A stretch of DNA of 64,000 bases from positions 226,619-290,618 of the forward strand of contig CAJNDS010002759.1 of NCBI GenBank assembly GCA_905221605.1. The letters are read 5' to 3'. This DNA is from Symbiodinium natans. Lineage: Eukaryota; Sar; Dinophyceae; Suessiales; Symbiodiniaceae. Of this stretch, positions 1-12,500 are shown one piece after another (the first letter of the stretch is position 1; each line of letters opens with the position of its first letter). The notes beneath the pieces are model-generated. The model did not search any database. It was not told the DNA's origin and worked only from the letters and a program-made list of their open reading frames with translations. A program made the translations under genes and the position numbers.

Positions 1-3000
1 GCAGCCAGGCTCGAAGCCCCTAAAACGCTGCCTTGCAGCCTCTGCAGGACCCCATTTCCTTCACGGCCTCCAAGAAGATTCACTTCTACAGGGGCGGTTG
101 GATGTTTTCTGAAAACGGGCTCCAAAAATGAAAGTCTTCCGTGCGGGATAGGGCCGCGAAGAATCGATTTTTTAATTCAGGTGGCTTTAATTTATCACTT
201 GCAGTGAATCGGGCGCCTCAGCATCGCTTGTCACTTCGCATTTCAAGAGCCCGAACCTCAACCTCTAAACTAAGGTGGATCAAGGAGATTCTCCGTGACG
301 AGTTCAATGGTAGGCGCGCCATCGGTCCGGAAAGTCTGCTTGCTTTGAGGGCAAAGCTTTCGAGAGTTCGGGGGCCCTCTTGCGGAGGTCTATACTGGAC
401 AAGTCTGACTTCTACGACTTCGTGAACATGCGTCGTGCCTTATGTTAGTCCCAGGCCCAAACCAAGCCCACAGCGTTTCGGGCCTCATCTGCGGGCTCGG
501 AAATTGTGGAGTCAAAGGAATCGGCCATGGCATCTGTTCCTCATCATCTCTGTTCCTGTAGAGGAAATTTAGAGGCTTGCCAAACAACTCGCTTCCACGC
601 ACCGCGACTCTTTCGTCAAAACGGTTTTGTAAGTTAAGTCAACGTTGCGAGTCGACCGGCCTGGCGCCCGAAAACCTGCAAAGCCTGTTGCAGTTTGTTT
701 GCGGTGCCCCCTTGAGGTTCTTAAGAGGGTCCCGGTTTCCGGGATGTCCGAAGTTCTTAAAGTAACATGACTTTTGCGCCCCCCCGCACTGGTAGGTCAG
801 GCCCCCTTCCCAGATCTTCCCGGCACGTGGAACTTCAGGTTTACATGCAAAAATCCTCCCAACGAGCCTTTGGCCCCTGCCGGGAAAGGGGGGAGGGTGG
901 GGGTGATTAATGTTCCTAAAGCTTTCGAAGCCTTACACCCCACCTGACCTGGGTTCGTCCCAGTTGTGGCGACTACCAAGCCTGGCAGACTCCACAAAAC
1001 CGAACAGGAAACCCTGAAACCCGACAGCCCACCCTGCTGCTAGCAAAAGCAAGACCCAGGTATCGCCACCAGCGCTACACTTTCATGTGGCAGATCTTTA
1101 GTGAGGCTCTCGAGCCGGCTGCGGAATTTTTTTAGGGGTTAAGTCAACAAACTTTACGAGTAGTGAGAGGTATGGTTGCTATTCGCTGCCAATTTCGTCA
1201 GCAGGGGGTCATGTAGGTGGGTGTTTCCGTCTGTAGGGTGCGGCAGGTGCATTTGTCGGGTGCATCTGCAGGGTGCCACAGGGTACCTGGCGCCCCTGAA
1301 CCCTGCAGCCGGCCTGCACCCAACATCCAGCACACCTGCACCCGCTTAGCGCCCCAAAGCTAAATGTTCCGCGAAGCAGGTGGGGCAGTGTGCAAGCGCA
1401 CAGGGACCCTTCACACCCTGCACTGCAGCCTATAGACGCGCCCGCTGCGACCCAAAAGACGTCCCCGCTGCACCCTGTTGCGCGCCACAGCACCCTCTTA
1501 CACCCCTTAACCTTTTAGAACATGAAGTGGAACATGAAGCTCCTCGAGCTTTGAGAAGGTCGAAGTTTTCAGAACCCTAAAAGGGCCGAAAAAGGGCAGA
1601 AAAGTGTCGAACAAAAAAAGATGCTTCCTCACGCTGCCAGCTTCTGAGCAGGTGGACCAAGACCACTCCCAGAGCGTGAGCCTCCAGGAGGTGGTCCGAA
1701 CACTCAGAGAAAATTATATAAGAGAATGCTGTAAAACGTCGTAAGAGAAGAACATAGTAATCATACAGTAGTATAGTAAGAACGATAGTAAGATAATCAT
1801 ACAGTAGCAGTAACATATTAGAATAGAATCATAATATAGGATTATACAATAGTTCAACAGTATGATCATATAATAAGACAAGCGATAAGGAAGCTGAAGG
1901 AAGCTGAAGGATGCCGGGGTGTCTTCTGAGGGGGCTTTGTACTTCGTGAGTTAGACTAAATAACCAACCGGGAACAGTCATACAAAGGGGAAGGGGAGGG
2001 AAGGTCTAGGGCTTGCGGTTGGGGACCAGCCAGCTGTGATTGCCATGCGTTTGGGTTCCCCCTTCAAACCTGACTTGCGAGACGTATCCGGCGCACTGGC
2101 TGCGCATCTGTTGGGTCCTCCGCTGTAGATTCCACCCTGCCTCGAGGTCCAGCTTCTGGGTCGGCGCGGCATCACGCCAGGGGCTCAGACGCTGGAAGAA
2201 AGGATGTCAGCGGTTCTCGGGCGGGGGCCCTGAGCCTTGGCCCCTCTGTCCTTCACCCCGTCTGCTCTCGTGGAAGAAGAGGTTGTGGGCGATCCATGGC
2301 TCGGCAGCTGCAGAACTGTTGAGATCCGATCGACCACCAACTGAATTCAATTTGGCTGACACACGGAAACGGTGGGGTCGACGGATACAGGCCTTGTGTG
2401 CCTGTCTGGAACAATCTGCATTGGGTGAATTGCTTTGGCCCAGGCCGGTTGTCAGCTGTGTGGAGCGGATCTTCCGAGAGGTCACAGGCACTCGACCCTT
2501 CCAGATTTTCTCAGTTCTCAGGGTGGTTTAAGGGGTAGTTTTATTGCTTAGCACCCTCGATGTGTTCCGCTGGCCCATGTGCCTTCGCAAATGTCGTGAC
2601 AGGTAGATTGCAGAATCGATTGTGCTACAACATCTCACCTGAGATTGATCAGCGTCCAAAATCTTTGCAAGGACTCAAGTGAGGCGCCTTGATTAATACA
2701 TAGAAATAGGTTTTAGCCGGTTCCATCCTTGCATCCAGCTGCCTTGCCTCAGAGCTCGTTGAAGAGCCCAAGCATCACACAGTAGTTTGGGAGTGCTGCA
2801 TGTGCCCGGTCAGGCGAGAATGGGCTGCGAGACCTGACGTTTGAGGAGTCGGCAGCTCATTGTCTCGAAGTGCCACTTCTCGGCGAAGATGTGAAAACAC
2901 GCATTCGCTGTTCCTCCTTCTCAGGCACACAGGCAATCTTGTTCTTTGATTTGACTCATTTCATGAAGCCTCAACCCCACAACAGATGCATGTGCTTGTT

Positions 3001-4464
3001 AGGTTTGTCAAGATCTACGATGTGGTCCAAGCGCGTGCCGGATTCTCCGAGTATGACCTGGTGAGGCCACATGCTTCTGGGCTTCTTGCTCGGGGTATCC
3101 CGGGATATATATATATATAGGTAGATTCAGGATCTTGCCATGTGGGCAGGTTGAAGAAAGTTTGGAGCCGCTATGACAGCGATGGCAACCAAACGCTATC
3201 CGTGCGGCAGCTGAGCAGTGGGTTGTTTGTGGGTTGTTTTGGCAAGGGTCTGGGGTTTCCACAATGGCAGTGCACACTACTTGCGGTTGAGTCAGTTGAG
3301 CTGTGAGGTTGTTGCGATGCTGTAGCCGCTCTGCCTGGACATCAGACATGTGCCTATCGAACGCATGCACGTAATCCTTCTACTTAACCGCAGCACCCCG
3401 AAGGCTGCTAGATGATCCCAACTGCCAAATTTTTTATTCCAAACGAGATGTTTACACACTTCATGGAAAATCGGCCGACCTCGGTAGGCCGCACTGCGCT
3501 CCCCCAAGTGTCCTTCCTTGGAGCCAGCTCAAGCCCTTAAGCCTTGAGGCCCCCGAGTCCCTTCGAAGCCTTCAAGTGCCCCCCCGCCATGGCCCCGAGC
3601 TATGCAGAGCCCGAAGCAAGGGACCGGACCACAGCTGGGCGGGGGAGGGTATTCGACTTCCTTTAAATGACTTCTTTGTGGCCTTGTATTGATGCCTGCT
3701 TGGGTTGTCTGGCTTGGTTTCCGGGTGCTTTCAAGACGGCTGTCATGGTTTTGGGGCTGAAGGTTAAGTCCGGGGCCACCTCCCTGCAAGCTTGGCCGCA
3801 CTGGCCTCGGTAAGGAAGCCCCTCGTCGAGTTCCGGACACTGACCAGCGCGGCAGCTTGGTGCACACAAGGAGTTCGACGTCTTCTGGTACGGATCGGGG
3901 ACCGGCGTCTGAAGTTGAACCCCAGAACCACTGCAAAAAGCTCCAAACCCTGAAAGGGACGGATTCAAAACACCTTGCGGCACCTTTGTAAAACAACCAT
4001 GCAACGACAAAGGGGAAGTAGCAGCCGGATAAGCTCAAAAGGCTTCTCGAACCACACAGACCCGCAACACAACGCAACAATCCGGAACACACAACCCATG
4101 CAAAGGTTCTGCCAGATGTCTCTGCCGGCCTTGATGAGGCGCATAGGAGTTCCAGTCAGAATGTTGTATAGGGTTCAGGCTATTGCAGTCCATGAACTTG
4201 GAGCAGGGGGCCATTGTCGCTGAAAACATGAGAGGCTTTCGGAGTTGTGCTGAGGACACGAAGGTTTTGGGAGTAAGTCTGATGCAGCAAAAACGGCAAG
4301 TCCAATATTCTAGCTTGTGCAGATCACGGCCATCATCGTCGGTGCTTCGATCGCTGCTGCAGGCATGCTGGCTGAATCATACATCTTAGCTGTAGCAGTA
4401 CATATTTGCCACATCCTTCCACGGGCCCGTTTAGAACACTTTAGAGTCTTGGTCGGAGAAGCAA
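1..4464. other. No supported gene; low-information non-coding stretch
   Basis: I see no gene I can support here. The open frames are short, overlap each other on both strands and have arginine-, serine- and proline-rich compositions expected by chance in DNA of about 52% GC. The least bad candidate is a + strand frame over about 2330-2531, which reads smoothly (FNLADTRKRWGRRIQ and so on) and could be an exon, but nothing identifies it. A short (AT)n run lies near 3108-3118. The stretch may be intronic or intergenic. Confidence 0.5.
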
Positions 4465-4596
4465 TCAGCATGGGTTTGCCGACTTGCATTCTGCCCGTAC
4501 GATTTGGTCATTGACGGTCTGCTGTTTTAACCGTTTAGCCTCTAGGCAAAGCTGCGAGAGCTTGCCCAAGTCCACCATCACTTTGAGGAACCCGAC
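4465..4596 (-). CDS. Exon-like segment, minus strand, function unknown
   Basis: The minus-strand frame ending at a stop at 4465 reads KVMVDLGKLSQLCLEAKRLK and onwards. It has a balanced, helix-like mix of charged and hydrophobic residues, unlike the serine/arginine-rich frame on the other strand. This is compositional evidence only. No domain is recognised and no partner exon could be placed with confidence. It could be the last exon of a minus-strand gene or a chance frame. Confidence 0.22.
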   Translation of the reverse strand, partial: VGFLKVMVDLGKLSQLCLEAKRLKQQTVNDQIVRAECKSANPC

Positions 4597-5084
4597 TCGG
4601 CAACGTCTGCGTTTGGGACCATGGCGTACCATGGCAGCACCAGGCATCATGACACCTTCGCAATGTGGGGCTTCGGCCGGCCTTTGGGGATCCAGGCTTT
4701 GGCTTAAGCTTGTGCAAAAGAGCGTTGACATTAATGCCAGCTCTCGAGCCAACATGTACCATGGTTGTGAAGTTGCAAAATGTTGTAGATTGTTGGGGCT
4801 TGCCCCTGCTCTGCTACACAACGCTAGAGACTCGCGGCGGCCGGCCTGAGGGCGGCACATGTGGCGGGCATTTACACTTCAAGAGTACCTTTCGGAGCTA
4901 ACTCAGTCTAGAACCTGGTCTGGCCAGTGGTCGTGTGCAGGGAGGTCAGGATAAAGGAGAATCTTGGAAATGGGTGAAGCGAAGTGCCAAGCTATCGAAT
5001 GCTGCTTATACCCGAGGTCACCAACGTACGGACTCTTGGCAGAATCCTTTTTACGTTTGCACTGTGTGACTTTTTGCCACATCG

Positions 5085-5223
5085 ATGATGGTGACGACGA
5101 CGACGATGACGGCGGCGGCGGCGGTGGTGGTGCTGGTGCTGGTGCTGGTGCTGGTGCTGGTGCTGGTGCTGGTGCTGGTGCTGGTGGTGGGGGCGGCGGC
5201 GGCGGTGGTGGTGGTGGCGGGTG
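5085..5223. repeat. GGT/GGTGCT microsatellite
   Basis: A G-rich simple-sequence block. A GAC/GGC-rich start (about 5093-5126) leads into roughly ten copies of the hexamer GGTGCT (about 5126-5187) and then GGC/GGT triplets to about 5223. All frames are open through it (poly-Gly-Ala, poly-Val-Leu, poly-His-Gln), so the apparent proteins are artefacts of the repeat. Confidence 0.9.
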
Positions 5224-5590
5224 GTGAGTGGTGGATGGTGTGGGCAATGTTCTGCGTGTTGGTTCTTCTTGAAGTAAGTCACATTGGCTGGGCTATTCAG
5301 GACACTCCGACTGTTTGGGGGTACAGACCAGGTCCCTCTTTAAGGTCAAATCGTCCGAGTGTCGTAAGAAAATCCCGCACGGCGCGCCTCAGCGTACAAC
5401 GACGCCTTGGCAGGCAGCCACATCTTTATGGTTCAAGGAAGTTCAAGGTACGCATGATACACCCGAAATCAAGTCGCGAACTCACTTCAGCATCCGTCTA
5501 GGAGCCCGCTCCCGTCCCGGAAAGCAATGTCGAGCACCTTCTTCCTCCAACCCCAAAGCAGAGTACAGCGAAATGGTCTGACGAGCAAGG

Positions 5591-5890
5591 GATGACCATG
5601 TCACCGCCGACTGTGCCGACCATAAATGCGGAGCGACATCATTGTATGCCTCAGCACACGAAATTGCCCGCAGGAATGGTCTTGCCTTTGGCGCGTACAA
5701 TGTTTTTGAAAGTTGGAAACATGCAAAGCGCAGGACAACCGTGTTGTTCTTCTCACAGCCTGAGAAAACCAGGAAAACAATCACGAAAGAACATGGGTGT
5801 CAAATCGTTAGTGGTTGTTGGCCGTCGAACAAAGCCGCTCAAGAAAACAAACATGCAAAAAAAGTCTGGAGGACGATTTCTATAAGTACC
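5591..5890 (+). CDS. Exon-like segment(s), function unknown
   Basis: A continuous + strand frame begins just after an AG acceptor (AG then GGATGACC). It reads DDHVTADCADHKCG, then SLYASAHEIARRNGLAFGAY, then FESWKHAKRR, and stays open to about 5890. The residue mix (paired Cys/His near the start, aromatic and charged residues later) looks like real protein. The opposite strand is also open over 5482-5784 and not obviously worse, so strand choice is uncertain. No family is recognised. Confidence 0.3.
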
Positions 5891-6346
5891 TTTTTTTTGG
5901 GCCTCAGCCATAAGAAAACATGAGTTTGTGCAGAAAAGGCCTTTCTTTTACTTGTAATAGTAATCATAAGTGTTTGCGTATGTTTATGCTTCGACTAGTA
6001 CTCTTTTCCTCCTTATGTCTCTTCATGTCCTGATTCCTACTCGCTGCCACTGCCATATGGGCCATGGCCATATCTCATGTAAATTCATGTTGTAAACCTT
6101 CTCCTATCATGCATCTTGCGCGTGAAGTTTGTTAGCAATACTACCGTGAACGGTGCTCAGGAAGATACCGATGGGCACCTCATGCATACATGAGCCTGTG
6201 GCTGCAATGAGCTTCTCCAGGGCTCCGACCAGGGTTTTCAGATTGCAGGTCTTGGGAGCAAAAGTGTGGAGGTCAAAGTTTCGGCGGCCTCCACCTCTAC
6301 ACATCTTGAACCATTCGAACCATTCATTCAGTCATGCAGCATGCAG

Positions 6347-6510
6347 GCAATTCGTCTTCACGCCCCGACACAACTGTTCACGTTTAGAGCCGTGCAACAA
6401 CAATACCTCAAAGAAGCCCCGTCTCAGTCACTGGCGGTGGATTCAGATGGCCTGTTCGTGGCAGCCGGGGCGGGCGACGGCCGCATCACAGTTTGGCCTC
6501 TAGGCGCCAC
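6347..6510 (+). CDS. WD40-like exon
   Basis: The exon starts after an AG at 6345-6346 and reads AIRLHAPTQLFTF, then, after about 15 residues, SLAVDSDGLFVAAGAGDGR and ITVWPL. This is the usual D-x-D-G...A-x-G-x-x-D-G-x-I-x-V-W pattern of a WD40 blade. The 3' end is not certain: a GC donor just after CTAG (near 6502) or a junction a few codons later are both possible. It is the clearest domain-like exon in the first 20 kb. Confidence 0.5.
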
Positions 6511-9500
6511 AAGGGCTCGAGACGGCTGCAGGGTTTTGTGTTTTGCGTTGCATGTAAGTCGATGAGAGGAAGGCTGTGCATGGTAGCACATGGTGGCAGA
6601 CTGGACATCTACGTGGTCTGGGCCACTGCTACTTTTGCAGGCAACAGCACGGAGCCGTGGGTCGCGGAGCACTCTCGCCAGACGCTGCGGCTGCAAGCTT
6701 GGAGCACTGAATCTTGTGTTGGATTCGGGGTCGCTTTCGGGATGGTAAACCAGACGAGACCATGCGAAGGAAGGTTTGCAGGAAATCTAGGGGTGCCATC
6801 CGCCCATGGTGTAGGTCCAATAGGCACTTGCATTGCAAAACTAAGCCCAAAGCCCCTTCTGAACTTGGAGGCCCATCCATGGGCTGGCTTTGGCTCCGAC
6901 TTTCGCAACGCAGAAGGCCTGCCTCGTCCAGCCCCGACAGGGTTGAAGCCACTTGCCGGGTTGGGTGCCACGTTGCCGCGTCCCTGCTATTGGGGAGCCG
7001 GGTCCAAGAAGCAAAACACCGCTGCTGCAGGACACTTTCGCTTTGTGCGCGGGTGGTGATGATGGCCGTTGCCTGCTCAGTTCAGAGCTGCTCATTGGCG
7101 GGTCTATTGTTCAGAGGGCTGGTGTTGCAGGACACTGGTTCGGCTTGCAGTGGCTTCAGTAGAAGCAGTCCTGCGAGAAACTCGCAAATGAGACCCCGGT
7201 GATTTGGATGGCCTTGGCCATATGGCCATATCACACAGGTAGGGGAGGACGCACACTGCCGTCGGCCATTCATCCTAGCATAAGGACCCGGCGCGGGGAA
7301 CGGAGAGGTTTGCCAGCCTCTTGCAGAAGTGTGTACAGTTGCGAGGCTTGATCCTGCATCGGCGGACCTTCCTGGGTGGCCAGACGCTGCTGCATTCTGG
7401 GGAGGGACAGATCTCCCAGGCCACCAGCGTTTGAGCTTTTGAAGGCTTGAGTTTCGGATTATGGAGGGCTACAGGGTAAGAACAAGTCATGGGTTGGCAG
7501 GCGTTGAAGGGCCAGCGGCTCAGGGCTTAAGGAGGTACATTCCAGCACAGCCATAGGGCAGCTCACCGACTCACGAAACGGATAGCGAAAATCAGCGCCC
7601 TCGCTCAGGCAACCTCCTACGTTAACGTAGCACAGCTCTTTCCTGCCTAGTTGTTTGCAGGATCGTGTGGCTCTTCAGGGTTCAGCTATGCCTTCCTCTA
7701 GCGACGAAGCGTCATTTGGCGTGAGGTGCGCTGGCGGACCTCCCTCATCGCTTGGGCGAACGAGAAAGGCGTGCTCTTCGCCCGACAAATCACTTGCAGT
7801 GACCTCGCTTCATCCGGGCCTGAGCGGCCAGAGCTCTTCTCAAGGAACCCCGCTAAGCCCCCAAAATAGCTGGCCATTGCGTTGGAGGCGTCAAAGTCTA
7901 CAACACCGCTACCGGACAGAAGGCCACTCAGAGACATTGGCATGAGGAGGGTTGGGTTTAGTGTTCAGGGCCAGAGGTTGTGAGATTACACGCAGGCAGC
8001 TATTTGCAGGAAGAGGTTAGGGGGGTGCGTAGAAGATGGAGATTTCGTCGCTGCAATTGCAACACAAGATAAGATGCGCGAGTGGAGGAGGCACTGGAGG
8101 ATTTGCATGGATGCGCACGTTCGGGTGATTAGAGTTCAAGTTCCGGAAGCCATTCACACCTTGGAGGTCGTCTGCGATAGTCGAGGTCGGCTGGCTGGCT
8201 TGATTGATGGCTCGCCATCAACTTTAACGGAACGATCTGGAATGCGACAGACATTGTAAAGTCTCAAAGTTCTGAGCACGAGGTGACCTACGTGCCCCGC
8301 CCCTCCGGAGCTGGGCGCGTGACTGGCCTCCTGTGGACCTCGGACGACCAGCTACTTGCCCAGCTACTTGCGAACATGTCGAGTCCAGAATGAGGTTTGA
8401 AGTCGACGCAAAACGCCCCGAAAGTTTTTGGACACATGCCTCTTCGACTCTGTGGAGGCTCGCCATGGCGTGGTTCAACGTTGTGAAGCTGGCGGTCTTC
8501 CTCCCCACGAGCGGGTCCAACATGTGCCTTGGGAGGGTTTTCGACCGAGACGGCGGGTATCGTGAGCTCCACTTGGAAGTGTAGCTGTTCATTCTCAGCA
8601 AGGGAAACGCACCTTGTCGCTGTATCCATTGTGAACCGGAACCTGATTTTAATCATGACGTGATCAACGCTTGCGCCCTGGGATCAAAGCTTGATCGTGT
8701 CTTCTCTGGAAATTCTGGAAGCCGGGTTTTTGGCCAGAAGCGGTTTTTCTCATGCTGAGATTGTATCATGCGTAGACTTCGCAAATGTGCAGGCTCACTA
8801 GGTCCTGCAGGCTTTCCATCGCCACTGACTCAGTATCTCTGCCAGACTTTCCTCCCGTTTTGTCCAGGTATGCGGAGGTACGGCATGAGCTCGTATGCCA
8901 GGATACGTGCCCTGGCAAAGCAAGCGCTTTTCTGCGAAGCACGACAGCATGGCCATGCAAATCTGCAGAACCGACGAACTGCTTGCAGTGGAGCTGACCC
9001 CATTTAGACTCACTTCAGGGTGTCAGACTCGTCTCAGAAACCTCCGGCTAGCTAACTCCATCCACAGTGTTCGCGTGCCTGCTGGGCCGGTGGCAAAAAA
9101 AATCTCCAGCCAACGAACCCCCGGCCCCCCCCCCACCAAAAACAAGAACAACCTTGCTGGTTCCACCGCGCAGAAGCCGCTGGCCGTTCCCCACAACCCC
9201 ACAACCCCAGGATCCACGGCCTTGGGCTTGTTGGGCCCGAGACACTGAGCACGTTGGAAGTGGCAGCTGGAAGGCTCCTTAGAACGAAGGAAGATGCACG
9301 TCGAGCATCGTAGTCGCAGTCGCTTGAGGGTTAGGGCGGTTAGGATTGTGAGCAAGGTGACGGCTGTTGCTCGTGTCGTGCCACGGGCTTCAGCAGGCCC
9401 CAAGCCTGCCTGCATCCGCCCGCAGGTCGGCTTTCTTAAAGCTGCAGGGACCGACTGGGGGACTCTTTCATGCAGTGGAAGTGCCGTTTGCCAGAGGCCG

Positions 9501-12500
9501 GGAAATGGGAGCCAGGTCGGTTCAGGTTGTTGACCCAAAAACCTGGGTAGTGGGTTCTTGTGGTTCCGCCGCAGCTGAGCCGACAGATCGGCACAACGAA
9601 CCTCAATTCCCCTAAACTTAGGCAATCCCTCTAGCTAACCAAACTCTGCCTACGCACAATCAAACCTTTTGCCCAATCCCTTACTGGCCGAACCTCGGGA
9701 CTTGCTTTAGCCTGGTCTCCAAGCACGCTCATAGTCCTGCAGGCTTTGGACAGCCACACAGCTCCAACAGCTCGAACAGCAGACCATTCACACAACCCAC
9801 AGAACCATGTCAGCATGCAGCGCAGGGGCCTTCTACAGCCACCTCCACCTCCAGACTGCTGCATCACACCTCCCGATGCTTCTGGCAGGGCCAAGGGACC
9901 TGTTGATGCCCTCTGGCCCCGTATATTCGGCTCAGGTCTTCAGGGATGTTCGATGATTTCTGCGGCATTTGCTCTCGCTGCTTTCAAGTACCATCGCGTG
10001 CCAGCGCTTTGATGCAAAAGTTGTGGTGCCTTGTTGGTTTCGCAGGCACGTGTGTCACGTGTCAAGTGTTCCACGGAGAAAACAGGTGGATTTCTTTTGC
10101 GTTTTTCTAGCATGCGGCGGTTCCTCCAGAAGCAGCGTTGCACCTTCCAGTTGGGGGGTTCGCAGCCCAGGTTTCAGATCAGAGATCTCCTGGAATATGT
10201 TGCTTGGACCAGGTGATCAATTAATTGCAGTTGTGCAGTCATGGGCCTCACCCCATCTCACTGAGGCTGTGCAGCTTTTGGAAGAAGGAAACTTCGACGA
10301 AGCTATCCGTTTGGCCAATGGAGGTGGCGAAGGCATCCAAGGCCTCCGGCACATTGTTTGCTTGAAGTGCCTCGGCAAAGTTAAGCAGTCAAGCCTTTGT
10401 GCAGCGGCACTTTTTTCGGGGCATTGTTCTTTGGGACTCCTGAGGTGATTTGGGCTGAGACTGGTATTTCGCCTGTTTTGCCGTTGAGTGGCTCCATAAA
10501 TCCCAGGGCTGTTCACTGGCGATGTCGCTTGCTGTAGTTACATACGTAACGTTTGCGAGTGGGGTGAAACAGCAATCTGATACCCGAGTTCAGGTGTTTG
10601 ACGCCCGATGTCAAAGAAGGCAACTTCGAATCTGCTTGCCAAACTTTGCAACGCTTCAGAAGCTTGGTGAGATGCAGTCTTCGAGCATGCCTGTCTTACA
10701 GCCCTTCGTTCCCCCACTCCTTGAAGGTTCTTGAAACTTTTGAGCACCCTGTGCGCTCCATGTCTTGTTTCGATCAACCGTACAGCCTTAGAGTCTAAGC
10801 CTTAGAGTGGCGGACGCACGAATTACTCTTCTGCGACTGCTGCCGACTTTGGAACGCCGAGTGCGAATCATCTTACGGCTCTTTTGGTCCCACTTCAGAT
10901 TCGCCCGCAAGTTCTATCCTGCAGGCTTTATATGAATTTATGCAACTCAGGACACCTGGAACCACCCACCTGGCAGGACAAAAAAGCAGTCTTGGCTCAA
11001 GGGTGCAAGTAAGGGTTGCTTCTGGTGGAAGTTTGTGACCCATGGCAGCTCAGTGAACCTAGCTTGTGTTCATCCAGGAAAGCTCCCTGAATATTCTCCG
11101 TTTTGAGTTTCTTTGCCGTTCGTCTTTATGGCTTTATGGTTTAGGGGGTTTTTATGTCTAAGGTTGGATGGCTTCGGGTTGCATCGCCTCTCCTTGTCGG
11201 GTTCGTGGTTGCCTAACCTAGCAATGCAGAGCCAACATATCCTTTTGGAGCCGTGGCTTTGCGCTTCCGGGCTTTTGATTGATGCATCTAGTTCCAGCTC
11301 CAGCGGTAAGACTCATGAATTCACAGGGTCTCAAGGTGTGACAGGCAGTTGGGGTCCCGAGGGTGGGTTCGTCAAGAGAGTTCCTGCCACGTAGCTTTTC
11401 CCTGCTCTTCCTAACTTGCCAGACTTGGCACGGTATCCCGGAAGCCGAGCGCAGGAGTCTTTGGTTCTTTTCGACCGTGCGGGTGTTTCTTGGCGGTGAA
11501 GAAAGAAGAAACGGGGTCTCTGCATCATGTTTAGGAGGCTTGAGGCAGGATGCCTTTCACATGCTGTTTCAGGGATTGAGCTTGGGTGGTTTAAACAGAC
11601 TGTCATACAAGGGAGGACGCATGTGTGTCTACGACGTGTGCAGTTTCTCGGTCGGCACTTTGGTTGTCTCCCGGCTGAGACGCGGCAAAGACATGCAAAG
11701 ACCGCACAAGGCGCTGCCCCACGTGGCTTTGCAGTTGCCGGTGCCTCCGAAGGACCGCCTGCCCAACGAGGCGGGAAGGAGCTGACAACGAACCATTCGG
11801 CTGGAGAGGCAGTGAGAGGCAGTGTCAAATATTTTGTGAGCAAGCTTGTACAAATGGTCGGTTCTTTTTGCACGACGAAGAAAAAAGACGATAGGTTCGA
11901 TCAGACAGCGGAAGCGCCCAACAAGTTGATAACTCCAGCCGTCGTTCTTTGAGAACCGACCCAAACTCGGTGGATAGTTGTGACCTTCGCGGAGCAGTGC
12001 AAGGTATCATTTGGCATCGCAACATTGGTAAAGCCCGGGCGAGTGAGTGAGAAGCAAAACCACTGAGACATGCCAACCACTTCGTTCTGGTGCCCCAGCC
12101 AGGAGCTTTGAGCCCCAAGCCTGCTAGGAACAGAGAGGACGAGAGAGAATGACAAATCGGTGTGTGAAACAATACAGAGGAACTGGCGTGTGCCTAGGAA
12201 CGATACGGACAGCGTTTGCGTCCACGTTGATGGTCCAGTCGTAACCGGCTGGGTCCCCCGTGCAGGTCTACGATGATGCGCTGAGACGATTGGTGCACTA
12301 CCCGTCGGCGTTGGTTGCAGCCCACCGAATGCATGCTCACTGATTTTCTTGTTTGGAAAGGAGGTCTCGCCAGCTCTTTTTATGAGATGTAATTCGACTT
12401 GCAGGTCCGGAGCTGCGATTCTGATCTGATGTGTGCATTAGCATTAGCATACGGCGTGCGTGGCTTAGGACCTAAGATGGATGTCCGAGACTTCACGCAA

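Noticed and set aside
5085-5282. Glycine-alanine, proline-alanine and histidine-glutamine proteins over the GGT repeat
   Set aside because: These are translations of a microsatellite in different frames. None has flanking protein-like sequence.
10991-11001. CTTGGCTCAAG, similar to the 3' end of the dinoflagellate spliced leader (TTTGGCTCAAG)
   Set aside because: Only 10 of 11 bases match and the upstream half of the leader is absent. A match this short is expected by chance in 64 kb, and no coding start follows.
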